Assembly (NCBI RefSeq): GCF_900188485.1
Contig: NZ_FZPH01000003.1
Coordinates: 496,001-560,000 of the forward strand
DNA from: Asanoa hainanensis
GTDB taxonomy: Bacteria; Actinomycetota; Actinomycetes; Mycobacteriales; Micromonosporaceae
DNA: 64,000 nt
Direction: 5' to 3'
Shown here: positions 40,255 to 49,327 of the stretch, piece by piece
Position numbering within the stretch: position 1 is the first letter of the stretch
How the letters are laid out: every line of letters starts with the position of its first letter
Translations under genes and position numbers: made by a program
The notes under the pieces: generated by a model
Databases searched by the model: none
The model's input: the letters and a program-made list of their open reading frames with translations, nothing else
What the model was told of the DNA's origin: nothing

Positions 40255-43200
40255 TCATGACGGCGGCTCCACGACCTGGCGGCCCTTGCCCGAGATCGGG
40301 CAGCTTGTGCGGACCGGGCAGACCCGGCACCGGCTGTTGGCGATGGCATGGAACGTCGAGGCGGCCATCGTGTCGGCGGTGCGGCGCACCAGCGCCTGCG
40401 CCCAACCCGGGTCGTCGTGCTCGTCCAGCGACGGCTGGACCTGCTCCTTGGCCGCCTTGGCGGTGGTGCCGAGCTGCACCAGGGCCGCACCGCCGGGGTC
40501 GGCGCCGTGCGCGTCGAACGCGCCCGCCTGGACGGCCGCCTGGTAGGCGGCGAGCTGTGGGTGCTCGGCCAGGTCTTCGGCGGTCGACGAGGTGCGGCCG
40601 GTCTTGAGGTCGACCACGACCAACCGCCCGTCAGCGTCGACCTCGAGCCGGTCCACCCGGCCGCGCAGTTCGATGTCGCGGGTCGGGTCGTCGAGCCGCA
40701 CCGCGAACTCCTGCTCGATGGCGAGCAGCCGGCGCGGGTTGGCGGCCAGCCAGACGAGCAGCTTGTCGACCATCGCCTCGGCCCGCTCGCGCTCGGGGCC
40801 GGCCAGCCAGCGGGCGGCCAGGTCGATCGCGTCGAACCGGGCGGCCACGTATTCGATCAGGCGCTCCCGGTCGGCGGCCGCGTCCTCGGCCAGCATGGCC
40901 GCCGCGTGCACCAGGTTGCCGATGCCCTGCGCGGCGGTGGCCGGTGCCGCGCCGCCGTGCCGTTCGAGCAGCCAGCGGAGGCTGCACCGCAGGGCGCTCT
41001 CCATGGTGGACGGGGTGACCCGGACGGTCTCGCCGGCCTCGGCGAGCGGGCGGTCGTCGGAGAGCGGGCGCAGGCCCCACCAGTCGTCGGGGTGCGCGCC
41101 CGGCACGCCGGCGGCGGCCAGCCGGGCCAGCTCGCCCGCGGCGGCGTGCCGGCGGGTCGCCGAGGCGGCCGGGTCGGTGGCCGCGGTGCGCAGCTCGGCG
41201 ACCAGAGCGGACAGGGTCATCGCCCGGGGTGGCCGGGCCAGCGGCAGCTCGTCGTCGTCGTTGTCGCCGGTGCGCGGCCGGACCAGCGCCGGTGCCGGTG
41301 CGCGACCGCCACCAGCCGGTGCGACCTCGGGCCACTCGTCGTCGGGCCAGATCACCCGGCCGTCGTCGTCGACCGGCAGGTCGTCGGGATCGGGCGGCAG
41401 GTCATCGCCGCCAGGACCGCCCCCGCCAGGGCCGCCGTCAAGCCCGTCACCGTCAGGCCCGTCGGGGCCAGGATCGTCGGGTCCAGGGTCGTCCGGGCCC
41501 GGGTCGTCCGGGTCCGCATCGTCGTCGCCGGCCGACGTCGCGCCGCCCGCGCCGCTGGGCCCGAGCAGCTCGTGCAGGAACCGGCTGGGCTGCTCCTCGT
41601 GGTCGGCGCCGCCGACCGCCGACGAGTTGACCGCCGAGACCAGCAGCCGCTGCCGCGCGCGGGTGACCGCCACGTAGAACAGCCGGCGCTCCTCGTCGAG
41701 CAACGCGGACGCCTGGCCGACCAGCGACGCCGCCACGCCGGTCTCGTCGGCGCGCCCCGACACGACGTCAACCAGCCGCTCCGAGCCGAGCAGCGTGCCC
41801 CGCAGCCGCAGGTCGGGCCAGACACCCTCCTGCACGCCGGCCACCGCGACCAGGTCCCACTCGAGACCCTTGGCCGCGTGCGCGGTCAGCAGCCGGACGG
41901 CCTCGCCGCGGTCGGCGCTGGGCGCGATCGTGTCGGCCGGCAGTTGCTGGCCGAGGACGTGGTCGAGGAACACCTCGGTGCGCGCGCCCGGCAGCCGGTC
42001 GACGAACCGGGCGGCCGCGTCGAACAACACCACCGCCGCGTCGAGGTCGCGGTCGGCGGCGGCGGCCCGCCAGCGCGGACCGTTGTCGGGCTCGCCCGTG
42101 GCCCGGCCGGCGCGCACGATGGCGCCGTACCACCGCTCGCTGAGCCCGGTCGCCCGCCAGAGCGCCCAGAGCACGTCTTCGGCGGTGCTCGCCGGCTCGG
42201 CGGCGGCCTCGCGGGCGACGGCCAGCAGGCGGGCGACCGACTTGGCCGGCGCCGCCCAGCGCCGCTCGACCGGGGCCAGCTCGGCCGGGTCGCGCAGCGC
42301 CTCGACCAGCAGCTCGCCCGAGGGTCGCCGGTCACCCGCGCCGAGCGCCAGCGTGCGCAGACCCTGCCGCAGCCGGCGTTCGGCCAGCGGGTCGGCGCCG
42401 CCCAACGGCGAGTGCAGCAAGGCGACCGCCGCATCCTCGTCGAGCCGCTCCGGCTCGAGCGCGCAGCGCAACAGCAGCAGCAGCGGCGCGACCGCGGGTT
42501 GCTGGTGCAGCGGCAGGTCTTCGGCGTGCACCACGGTCGGCACGCCGGACGAGTGCAGGGCCCGCTGCAACGCGGGGAGCTGGAGGGTGGTCGACCGCAT
42601 CATGACCGCCATGCGCGACCAGGGCACCCCGTCGAGCAGGTGCGCCTCGCGCAGGGCGTGCGCGAGGAAGGCGGCCTCGCTGGTGCGGGAGCGGAAGGTG
42701 CGCACCTCGACCCGGCCGGGCGGCGCGTCCGGCGCGGGCAGCGCGCGGCGGTGCCCGACGGGCCCGCGCAGCCGGCGCGCCACCCGACCGGTGGCCTCGA
42801 ACAAGGGCCCGCTGGACCGGTAGTCGGTGCGCAGCGTCACGGTGCGCGCGACGGCCCCGGACGCGGTGCGGAAGCGGTGCGGGAACGTGGTCACCCCGGC
42901 CGGGTCGGCGCCCCGGAAGGCGAACGTCGACGAGTCGGGGTCGGCGAACGCGACGAGCGGCAGGCCACCACCGGCAACCCGGTGCAACAGGTCGAGCTGC
43001 GCGGGGTCGGTGTCGGCGAGCTCGTCGACGTAGACGATGTCGAGCCGCCCCCGCTCGGCGGCGAGCAGCTCGGGATCGTCGTCGAGCAGCCCGGTCGCGG
43101 CCCGCACGAGCTCGGCGGCGTCGTAGGCGACCGAGCCGCGGGTGGTCACGTCGCGCAGCGCCAGCACGGCCACGTATTCGCGCAGGAACCGAGCGGCCGC

Positions 43201-43812
43201 GGGCCAGTCGTCGCGGCCCAGCCGCTCACCGAGGCGGGCCAGCTCGACGGGCCCGATCCCCCGCTCGGCGGCCCGCATCAGCAGGTCGCGCAGCTGCTCG
43301 GCGAAGGCCCGCGTGCGCAGCGCCGGCCGCAGGTGCAGCGGCCAGCCGATCGGGTCGTCCTCGCCGTCGGGACCGACCACGTCGAGCAGCTCGCGGATCA
43401 CCAGATCCTGCTCGGGCCCGGTGAGCAACCGCGGCGACGGCTCACCACGGAGCGCGGCGGCCCTGCGGAGCATGCCGAACGCGTACGCCGGGAAGGTGCG
43501 GACCAACGGCTCGTGCACCACGCGCCCGTCGCCGGCGGCGATCCGCGCCTCGATGCGGTCGCGCAGCGCGCCGGCACCCCGCCGGCTGAACGTGAGCACC
43601 AGCACCCGCTCGGGATCGACACCGGACGCCACGCGGGCGGCCACGGCCTCGACGAGCGTGCTGGTCTTGCCGGTGCCGGGCCCACCGAGCACGAGCAACG
43701 GCCCGTCGCCGTGCGCGACGACATTCGCCTGCAAAGGGTCGGGCCGAGCAGCCCGAGGCTCCTGCGGCGCGGGCGCCCGGCGAACCAGCCGGTACGCCTG
43801 CATGCCGCCCAT
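40255..43812 (-). CDS. adnA: AdnA-type helicase-nuclease subunit with Fe-S domain
   Basis: A 1185-residue subunit. The motor has Walker A GGPGTGKT (residues 43-50), YVDELADTDPAQ and LTAHAAKGLEWDLV. The nuclease domain has GRVDRLE and VVDLKTGR. Four Cys, one in ALRCSLRW and three in CRVCPVRTSCP, match the Fe-S clamp around the nuclease of AdnA. A long acidic Gly/Pro/Asp linker (about residues 765-815, GPDDP repeated) separates the two halves and is unusual. ATG 43812 or 43803 may be the start; a TTG lies further up. First gene of adnA-adnB. Confidence 0.92.
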   Translation of the reverse strand: MGGMQAYRLVRRAPAPQEPRAARPDPLQANVVAHGDGPLLVLGGPGTGKTSTLVEAVAARVASGVDPERVLVLTFSRRGAGALRDRIEARIAAGDGRVVHEPLVRTFPAYAFGMLRRAAALRGEPSPRLLTGPEQDLVIRELLDVVGPDGEDDPIGWPLHLRPALRTRAFAEQLRDLLMRAAERGIGPVELARLGERLGRDDWPAAARFLREYVAVLALRDVTTRGSVAYDAAELVRAATGLLDDDPELLAAERGRLDIVYVDELADTDPAQLDLLHRVAGGGLPLVAFADPDSSTFAFRGADPAGVTTFPHRFRTASGAVARTVTLRTDYRSSGPLFEATGRVARRLRGPVGHRRALPAPDAPPGRVEVRTFRSRTSEAAFLAHALREAHLLDGVPWSRMAVMMRSTTLQLPALQRALHSSGVPTVVHAEDLPLHQQPAVAPLLLLLRCALEPERLDEDAAVALLHSPLGGADPLAERRLRQGLRTLALGAGDRRPSGELLVEALRDPAELAPVERRWAAPAKSVARLLAVAREAAAEPASTAEDVLWALWRATGLSERWYGAIVRAGRATGEPDNGPRWRAAAADRDLDAAVVLFDAAARFVDRLPGARTEVFLDHVLGQQLPADTIAPSADRGEAVRLLTAHAAKGLEWDLVAVAGVQEGVWPDLRLRGTLLGSERLVDVVSGRADETGVAASLVGQASALLDEERRLFYVAVTRARQRLLVSAVNSSAVGGADHEEQPSRFLHELLGPSGAGGATSAGDDDADPDDPGPDDPGPDDPGPDGPDGDGLDGGPGGGGPGGDDLPPDPDDLPVDDDGRVIWPDDEWPEVAPAGGGRAPAPALVRPRTGDNDDDELPLARPPRAMTLSALVAELRTAATDPAASATRRHAAAGELARLAAAGVPGAHPDDWWGLRPLSDDRPLAEAGETVRVTPSTMESALRCSLRWLLERHGGAAPATAAQGIGNLVHAAAMLAEDAAADRERLIEYVAARFDAIDLAARWLAGPERERAEAMVDKLLVWLAANPRRLLAIEQEFAVRLDDPTRDIELRGRVDRLEVDADGRLVVVDLKTGRTSSTAEDLAEHPQLAAYQAAVQAGAFDAHGADPGGAALVQLGTTAKAAKEQVQPSLDEHDDPGWAQALVRRTADTMAASTFHAIANSRCRVCPVRTSCPISGKGRQVVEPPS

Positions 43813-43868
43813 CGAACCACGCGGGTCCGACAAGCCCCACCGGCCCCACCGACCCCGAACGGGCGAAG

Positions 43869-44405
43869 CTAGGCGGGCAGAGCCGCGAGTGCCTCGTCGA
43901 TGCTGGTCACGACGATCAGGCGGTCGAGGGACTCGCGGCGGACGAAGCCCGACGGGACCAGGGACTCGAGCCAGCTCAGCAGGCCGCCGTAGAAGCCGTC
44001 CGCGTCCAGCAGGACCACCGGCTTGTCGTGGGCGTGCAGGTACGCCGTGGTCCAGACCTCGAACAGCTCGTCCAGCGAGCCGATGCCGCCCGGCAAGGTG
44101 AGGAAGGCGTCCGACTTCTCGATCATCAGGTTCTTGCGGCTGGCCATGCCGTCGGTGACCACGAGCTCGTCCGAGCCCGTGTCGGCGATCTCGCGGTCGA
44201 CCAGCGACTGCGGGATCACGCCGATCGTGTGTCCGCCCTGCGCGCGGGCGGACGAGGCGACCGCGCCCATCATGCCGGCCCGGCCGCCGCCCGAGACCAG
44301 GACGTGGCCGTGGTGGGCCAGCGCGGCTCCGACCTCCGTGGCGAGGTCGAGCCAGCGTTGGTCCAGGGTCTGGGACGACGCGCAGAACACGCAGATGGCG
44401 GCCAT
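43869..44405 (-). CDS. LOG-family protein (TIGR00730 type)
   Basis: A 178-residue Rossmann-fold protein with SGGGRAGMMGA (about 40-50) and LPGGIGSLDELFE (about 105-117), the LOG-family nucleotide-binding and PGGxGTxxE motifs. LOG proteins cleave cytokinin nucleotides or related AMP derivatives to the base. Its ATG overlaps the stop of the preceding second LOG gene (TGATG), so the two are coupled. Cytosolic. Confidence 0.9.
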   Translation of the reverse strand: MAAICVFCASSQTLDQRWLDLATEVGAALAHHGHVLVSGGGRAGMMGAVASSARAQGGHTIGVIPQSLVDREIADTGSDELVVTDGMASRKNLMIEKSDAFLTLPGGIGSLDELFEVWTTAYLHAHDKPVVLLDADGFYGGLLSWLESLVPSGFVRRESLDRLIVVTSIDEALAALPA

Positions 44406-45223
44406 CAGGCGCCGTTGTGGCTGGCCACCGCCGCCTCGTGCAGCGCCTCCTGCTCGGCCGCCAGGGCCGCGTCGGCGTCCACGATGTAGCGGACCGCGGC
44501 GTCGACGTCGTCGGTGACCAGCACCAGGTCGAGGTCGGCCGCGCCGATCTTGCCGTCGGCCAGCAGCGTGTTCCGCATCCATTCGAGCAGGCCGCGCCAG
44601 TACGCCTCGCCCATCAGGACCACCGGGAACCGGGTGACCTTGCCGGTCTGCACCAGGGTCAGCGCCTCGAACAGCTCGTCCATCGTGCCGAAGCCGCCGG
44701 GCAGGACGACGAACGCCTGCGCGTACTTGACGAACATCGTCTTGCGCGCGAAGAAATAGCGGAAGTCGATGCCCATGTCGACCCAGTCGTTGATGCCCTG
44801 CTCGAACGGAAGCTCGATGCCCAGCCCGACGGACAGGCCGCCGGCCTCGGTCGCGCCGCGGTTGGCGGCTTCCATCACGCCCGGGCCACCGCCGGTGATC
44901 ACCGCATAGCCGGCGCGGGCGAGCGCCGCGCCGACCTGTTCGGCCATGACGCATTCGGCGCTCTGCGGTTTGCTCCGGGCCGAGCCGAACACGCTGACCG
45001 CCGGGGGCAGATCGGCGAGCGTGTCGAAGCCCTCGACGAACTCACTGAGAATGCGCAGCGCGCGCCAGGCGTCCTTGGTCTTCCAGTCCGCCCGGGAACG
45101 GGAGTCCAGCAGGCGCTGGTCGGCGGTGCTCTGCGGCACAGCTTCCCGGCGCAGCGTGACGGCGCCGCGGTGGCGTTCCGGTCCCCGCAGGCGGTCGGGG
45201 TCGCGGCCAAATCCGTGGGTCAT
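44405..45223 (-). CDS. LOG-family protein, long form
   Basis: A 272-residue homologue with an N-terminal extension (about 1-55, basic and Arg-rich: GRDPDRLRGPERHRGAVTLRRE). The LOG core follows with SVFGSARSKP, ITGGGPGVMEAANRGA and LPGGFGTMDELFEALTLVQTGK. The C-terminal tail is Ala-rich. ATG 45223 is used; a GTG two codons upstream is possible. The extension is typical of actinobacterial long LOGs. Cytosolic; coupled to the short LOG gene downstream. Confidence 0.88.
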   Translation of the reverse strand: MTHGFGRDPDRLRGPERHRGAVTLRREAVPQSTADQRLLDSRSRADWKTKDAWRALRILSEFVEGFDTLADLPPAVSVFGSARSKPQSAECVMAEQVGAALARAGYAVITGGGPGVMEAANRGATEAGGLSVGLGIELPFEQGINDWVDMGIDFRYFFARKTMFVKYAQAFVVLPGGFGTMDELFEALTLVQTGKVTRFPVVLMGEAYWRGLLEWMRNTLLADGKIGAADLDLVLVTDDVDAAVRYIVDADAALAAEQEALHEAAVASHNGA

Positions 45224-45463
45224 GGTCACCACGGTAGCCAAAACGCACCCGGACACCAGGTTTCGGCCCGCCCGCGATCAACACCGAAAGAGGGCATCGG
45301 GTAACCCGGGACGATTCCGCCGACCGGCCAGAATTCGGAACAACAAGAAATTAACCCGGATGTAGCCGCAACCGAATTCGCTTGTCCGGCGTCTTATCTT
45401 TCGAATACCGGGTATGCAGGGCCGCCCGGCACCGCCGGGCACCTTGGGGGGAGGAAAGCCACG

Positions 45464-45625
45464 ATGACCCGCTTCGATCAGCTCCGCCAGCGCCGTGAAA
45501 TGCACCGCCGCATCCGAGCGGTCGTGGCCGAGCGGCGGCTCGACCGCATAGCACCGATCGCCGACGAAGACGACGAGCCGACGATGGAGATCCACCCCAT
45601 CGACGAGGCGATGTCCAGCAACTAG
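45464..45625 (+). CDS. Small charged protein, unknown
   Basis: A 53-residue protein. The N-terminal half is Arg-rich and helical ([25 protein letters not shown]), the C-terminal half acidic ([11 protein letters not shown]). GGGGGGAGG about 10 bases before ATG 45464 is a strong ribosome binding site, so it is likely expressed. The 240-bp gap upstream is relatively A/T-rich and may hold its promoter. Its TAG stop shares CTAG with the dapE stop on the other strand. Family not recognised. Confidence 0.6.
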   Translation: MTRFDQLRQRREMHRRIRAVVAERRLDRIAPIADEDDEPTMEIHPIDEAMSSN

Positions 45626-46689
45626 GCCAGCCAGCGGTGCAAGGTCGCCGCTCCCTGCCTGATCAGCGGGATCTCCACCCGCTCGTCGGCCGCGTGCGCC
45701 ACGTTGGGGTCACCCGGGCCGAAGTTGAGCGCCGGAATGCCCATCGCGGCGAAACGGGAGACGTCGGTCCAGCCCAGCTTGCCGACCGGGTCCGAGCCGA
45801 CCGCCGCCAGGAACTCCTGCGCCGGCGCCGCGGTCAGGCCCGGCAGCGCACCGGGGGCCGCGTCGACCATCGTGACCTCGTACCCCTGGAAAAGCTCCCG
45901 GAGGTGGGCCTCGGCGTCCGCCACGGTCCGGTCCGGCGCGAACCGGTAGTTGACCTCGATCTCGCACCGGTCCGGGATCACGTTGCCGGCGATGCCGCCG
46001 TTGATCCGCACCGCGTTGAGGCCTTCGCGATAGGCGCAGCCGTCGATCGTGACCTGCCGCGCCTCGTAGGCGGCCAGCCGGTCGAGCACGCCGGCCGCCG
46101 CGTGGATGGCGTTGACGCCGCGCCACGACCGGGCCGAGTGCGCCCGCTTGCCGGTGGTCGACACCAGCACCCGCATCGTGCCCTGGCAACCCGCCTCGAC
46201 CACGCCATGGGTCGGTTCGAGCAGCACGGCGAAGTCGGCCGCCAACCACTCCGGGTGGCTCTTGGAGACCAGATTGAGCCCGTTGTACGCGGAGTCGATC
46301 TCTTCGGCCTCGTAGAAGAAGTAGGTCAGGTCGTAGCGCGGCTCCGGCAGCGCCACCGCGAGCTGGAGCGCGAGCGCGACGCCGGACTTCATGTCGGAGG
46401 TGCCGCAGCCGTACATGATCTCGCCGTCGATCTTGGCCGGCAGGTTGTCGGCGATCGGCACCGTGTCGAGGTGCCCGGCGAGCACCACCCGCTGCGCCCG
46501 GCCGAGCTCGGTGCGGGCCATGACCGTGTTGCCCAACCGCTCCACCCGCAGGTGCGGCGTGCCCCGCAGCACCTGCTCCACGCAGTCCGCGATGTCCTTC
46601 TCGTGCAGCGACACCGACTCGATGTCGACCAGCACGCGGGTCAGCTCGACCGGATCCGACAGGACGGCGGGGGTAAGCGGGTTGGTCAT
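45622..46689 (-). CDS. dapE: Succinyl-diaminopimelate desuccinylase DapE
   Basis: A 355-residue M20 metallohydrolase. Motifs are [31 protein letters not shown] and [12 protein letters not shown], as in actinobacterial DapE. It cleaves N-succinyl-LL-2,6-diaminopimelate to LL-diaminopimelate and succinate in the lysine/peptidoglycan pathway. ATG 46689 begins [13 protein letters not shown]. Divergent from dapD with a 24-bp gap, so the two promoters overlap. Confidence 0.93.
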   Translation of the reverse strand: MTNPLTPAVLSDPVELTRVLVDIESVSLHEKDIADCVEQVLRGTPHLRVERLGNTVMARTELGRAQRVVLAGHLDTVPIADNLPAKIDGEIMYGCGTSDMKSGVALALQLAVALPEPRYDLTYFFYEAEEIDSAYNGLNLVSKSHPEWLAADFAVLLEPTHGVVEAGCQGTMRVLVSTTGKRAHSARSWRGVNAIHAAAGVLDRLAAYEARQVTIDGCAYREGLNAVRINGGIAGNVIPDRCEIEVNYRFAPDRTVADAEAHLRELFQGYEVTMVDAAPGALPGLTAAPAQEFLAAVGSDPVGKLGWTDVSRFAAMGIPALNFGPGDPNVAHAADERVEIPLIRQGAATLHRWLA

Positions 46690-46713
46690 GACTCGCACGC
46701 TACCGTTTCAACT

Positions 46714-47664
46714 GTGACGAGCGAGCAGCCTGCCTGGGGAATCGGCCTGTCGACCAGCACCGCGGAAGGCCAGGTGCTCGACGCCTGGTTCCCGGCGGAC
46801 AACCTCGGGCTCGGTGCCCGGCCCGGCGGCGAGCCGGCCGCCCTGCTCGGGGCCGCTGCCGGCGCCGTCGGTGAGCGCGCCCTGCCCGGCCTGCGCGCCG
46901 AGATCGTGGTCGTGGAGCTCGGCTCGCTGGCCGACCCGATCAAGGACACCGCCGACGCGTACCTGCGGCTGCACCTGCTCTCCCACCGCATCGTGCGGCC
47001 CAACGAGGTCAACCTCGACGGGATCTTCGGCATGCTGGCCAACGTCGCCTGGACCTCGGCCGGGCCGTGCCCGCCGGACCGCGTCGACGAGCTGCGGGTC
47101 CGCGAGCGGCTGGCCGGTCGCCAGCTCACCGTCTTCGGCGTCGACAAGTTCCCGCGCATGCTCGACTACGTGGTGCCGTCCGGTGTCCGGATCGCCGACG
47201 CCGACCGGGTGCGGCTGGGTGCCCACCTGGCCAGCGGCACGACCGTGATGCACGAGGGCTTCGTCAACTTCAACGCCGGCACGCTGGGCACCTCGATGGT
47301 GGAGGGCCGGATCGTGGCCGGGGTCGTCGTCGGCGACGGCTCCGACATCGGCGGCGGCGCGTCCATCCTGGGCACGCTGTCCGGCGGCGGCAAGGACAAG
47401 CTACGGATCGGCGAGCGCTGCCTGCTGGGCGCGAACGCCGGCATCGGCATCTCGCTCGGCGACGACTGCGTCGTCGAGGCCGGTTGCTACATCACCGCCG
47501 GCTCGAAGATCACGCTGCCCGACGGCCGGGTGGTCAAGGCGCGCGAGCTCGCGGGCCTGTCCAACCTGCTGTTCTGGCGCAACTCGGTGACCGGTGCGCT
47601 GGAGGCCCGCCCCCGTGCGGGCAAGGGCATCGAGCTCAACGCCGCCCTGCACGCCAACGACTAG
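46714..47664 (+). CDS. dapD: Tetrahydrodipicolinate N-succinyltransferase DapD
   Basis: A 316-residue acyltransferase with an N-terminal domain (AWGIGLSTST ... VELGSLADPIKDTADAYLRLHLLSHR), then a left-handed beta-helix built from hexapeptides (HEGFVNFNAGTLGTSMVEGR, GDGSDIGGGAS). It matches the long actinobacterial DapD that uses succinyl-CoA. GTG 46714 starts VTSEQPAWG. It makes the substrate that DapC and DapE process; all three genes lie within 6 kb. Confidence 0.93.
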   Translation: MTSEQPAWGIGLSTSTAEGQVLDAWFPADNLGLGARPGGEPAALLGAAAGAVGERALPGLRAEIVVVELGSLADPIKDTADAYLRLHLLSHRIVRPNEVNLDGIFGMLANVAWTSAGPCPPDRVDELRVRERLAGRQLTVFGVDKFPRMLDYVVPSGVRIADADRVRLGAHLASGTTVMHEGFVNFNAGTLGTSMVEGRIVAGVVVGDGSDIGGGASILGTLSGGGKDKLRIGERCLLGANAGIGISLGDDCVVEAGCYITAGSKITLPDGRVVKARELAGLSNLLFWRNSVTGALEARPRAGKGIELNAALHAND

Positions 47665-48287
47665 TCGCTGAGGCGGACCACCAGGTCGGCGCGTGAGCGG
47701 GTCGTCGCGATCAGCTCGGCGTTGACCTGGTCACTGCCGTACGACCGGGCTTTGGCCTCGGCCCGGGTGCGTCCGTAGGCCATGTGCCGGTCGACCAGGC
47801 GGCGCAGGCGCTCCTCCTCGTCGAGGTCCAGGTACCAGACCTCGTCGAGCAGCAGGCGTACGCCCGACCACGGCTCGTCGGGCACGAGCAGGTAATTGCC
47901 CTCGGTGACCACGAGCCGCACCTCCTCCGGCACGGCGATCGACCCCGCGATCGGCTCCTCGATCTCGCGGTGGAACGCCGGCGCGTAGACGGTCTCCGGA
48001 CCGCCCGCGGCCAGCCGACCGAGCATCGAGACGTAGCCGGACGCGTCGAACGTGTCGATCGCGCCCTTGCGCTCGTGCCGCCCGAGCCGGTGCAGCTCGG
48101 CCTCGGCCAGGTGGTAGCCGTCCATCGGGACCAGCGCGGCCGTCGGCCCGACCCCTTCGACGATCCGGGCGGCCAGGGTGGACTTGCCGGCGCCGGGAGC
48201 GCCGACGATGCCGAGCACGCGCCGCGGGCCGACATCGGCCAACGCGGCTGCCCGGGCCACGAGCACATCGAGGGGGTACGACGTCAC
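47661..48287 (-). CDS. P-loop nucleoside/sugar kinase family protein
   Basis: A 208-residue kinase. Walker A is GAPGAGKST (about residues 28-36), followed by VPMDGYHLAEAEL, AFHREIEEP and VVTEGNYLLVPDEPW, all typical of the uridine kinase/pantothenate kinase-like group (YggC/FrcK type). The C-terminal lid has LVDRHMAYGRTRAEA. The phosphorylated substrate is not assigned. Cytosolic. Its TAG shares CTAG with the dapD stop. Confidence 0.88.
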   Translation of the reverse strand: MTSYPLDVLVARAAALADVGPRRVLGIVGAPGAGKSTLAARIVEGVGPTAALVPMDGYHLAEAELHRLGRHERKGAIDTFDASGYVSMLGRLAAGGPETVYAPAFHREIEEPIAGSIAVPEEVRLVVTEGNYLLVPDEPWSGVRLLLDEVWYLDLDEEERLRRLVDRHMAYGRTRAEAKARSYGSDQVNAELIATTRSRADLVVRLSD

Positions 48288-48371
48288 GCGAGGAACTATC
48301 GCACGCCGGATCGCCCGTTACCCGGCGGCTGCTCGGCGACCGTGCCTACCGTGGTCAGGAGGGGGTGTGCG

Positions 48372-48692
48372 ATGGCACGCGAAGCGACGGAGATCGAACT
48401 CACCACCATCGGCCGACGGACCGGGCAGGGGCACTCGATCCCGGTCTGGTTCGTCCGTGAGGGCAAGTCCACCTTCCTGCTGCCGGTCGGCGGCGCCAAC
48501 AGCCAGTGGTACCGGAACCTGCGCAAGAACCCGACGCTCAAGCTCGGCCCGACGTCGGCCAAGGCCCGCCTGATCACCGACCGCCCGACGGTCGACCGCG
48601 TGGTCGAAGGGTTCGCCAGCAAGTACGGCGCGTCGGACGTGAACCAGTACTACCCGGGCGTCGACGTGGCCGTCGAGGTGCGGGACTCTTGA
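48372..48692 (+). CDS. DDN-like (DUF385) flavin/F420-binding protein
   Basis: A 106-residue split-barrel protein. Signature elements are IELTTIGRRTGQGHSIPVWF, PVGGANSQWYRNLRKNPTLKL and a C-terminal DVNQYYPGVDVAVEV. It belongs to the deazaflavin-dependent nitroreductase-like group; whether it binds F420 is inferred. GATGGCACG starts at 48371. Its stop overlaps the TTG of the next gene. Confidence 0.75.
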   Translation: MAREATEIELTTIGRRTGQGHSIPVWFVREGKSTFLLPVGGANSQWYRNLRKNPTLKLGPTSAKARLITDRPTVDRVVEGFASKYGASDVNQYYPGVDVAVEVRDS

Positions 48693-49327
48693 CCGTCGGG
48701 CTCGCCGAGGCGACGCGCCGGGTGGCCCAGGTCGACCCGGCCCTGGCGCGGGTGATCGACCGGGCCGGGCCGATCCACCACCGCAGGCGCGACCCCGACG
48801 GGCCGTTCGGCGCGCTCGTCCGGGCGATCACGTTCCAGCAGCTCTCCGGGCGCTCCGCGACGGCCATCCACGGGCGGCTGCGGGCGCTGGTCGACGGCCC
48901 GTTCACCGCGGAGGCGCTGGCGGACCTCTCCGACGAGCAACTGCTGGGCGCCGGCCTGTCGCACAACAAGGTGGCCGCGCTGCGGGACCTGGCAGCCAAG
49001 GTCATCGACGGCACCGTGGTGCTGCGGGCGGGCGCCCGGATGCCGGACGACGAGATCATCGAGCGGCTGGTCAGCGTACGCGGCATCGGCCCCTGGACGG
49101 CCGAGATGTTCCTGATCTTCGAGCTGCACCGGCTCGACGTGTGGCCGGTCGACGACCTCGGGGTGCGGCAGGGCTTCACCCACATCTGGCCGCGCGCCGA
49201 GGTGCCGACGGCGAAGCAGCTCGAGCCGGAAGGCGAGCGGTTCCGGCCGTACCGGACGGTGGTGGCCCGCTACTGCTGGGCCGCGGCCGCGCTGGAGCCC
49301 GGAGGCACGTCAGTCGACCTGCGTTAG
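48689..49327 (+). CDS. AlkA-like DNA-3-methyladenine glycosylase (HhH-GPD)
   Basis: A 212-residue base-excision enzyme. FGALVRAITFQQLSGRSATAI is the family opening, and the helix-hairpin-helix LVSVRGIGPWTAEMFLIFELHRLDVWPVDDLGVRQG carries the catalytic Asp in PVDDLG. It should remove alkylated bases. The start is uncertain: a TTG at 48689 overlaps the previous stop (TTGA), and GTG 48722 is an alternative. The 3' end overlaps the convergent SIMPL gene by 18 bases. Confidence 0.88.
   Translation: MTVGLAEATRRVAQVDPALARVIDRAGPIHHRRRDPDGPFGALVRAITFQQLSGRSATAIHGRLRALVDGPFTAEALADLSDEQLLGAGLSHNKVAALRDLAAKVIDGTVVLRAGARMPDDEIIERLVSVRGIGPWTAEMFLIFELHRLDVWPVDDLGVRQGFTHIWPRAEVPTAKQLEPEGERFRPYRTVVARYCWAAAALEPGGTSVDLR

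Noticed and set aside
40348-43872. A 1174-codon plus-strand frame opposite adnA.
   Set aside because: It is antisense to adnA, which has complete helicase and nuclease motifs.
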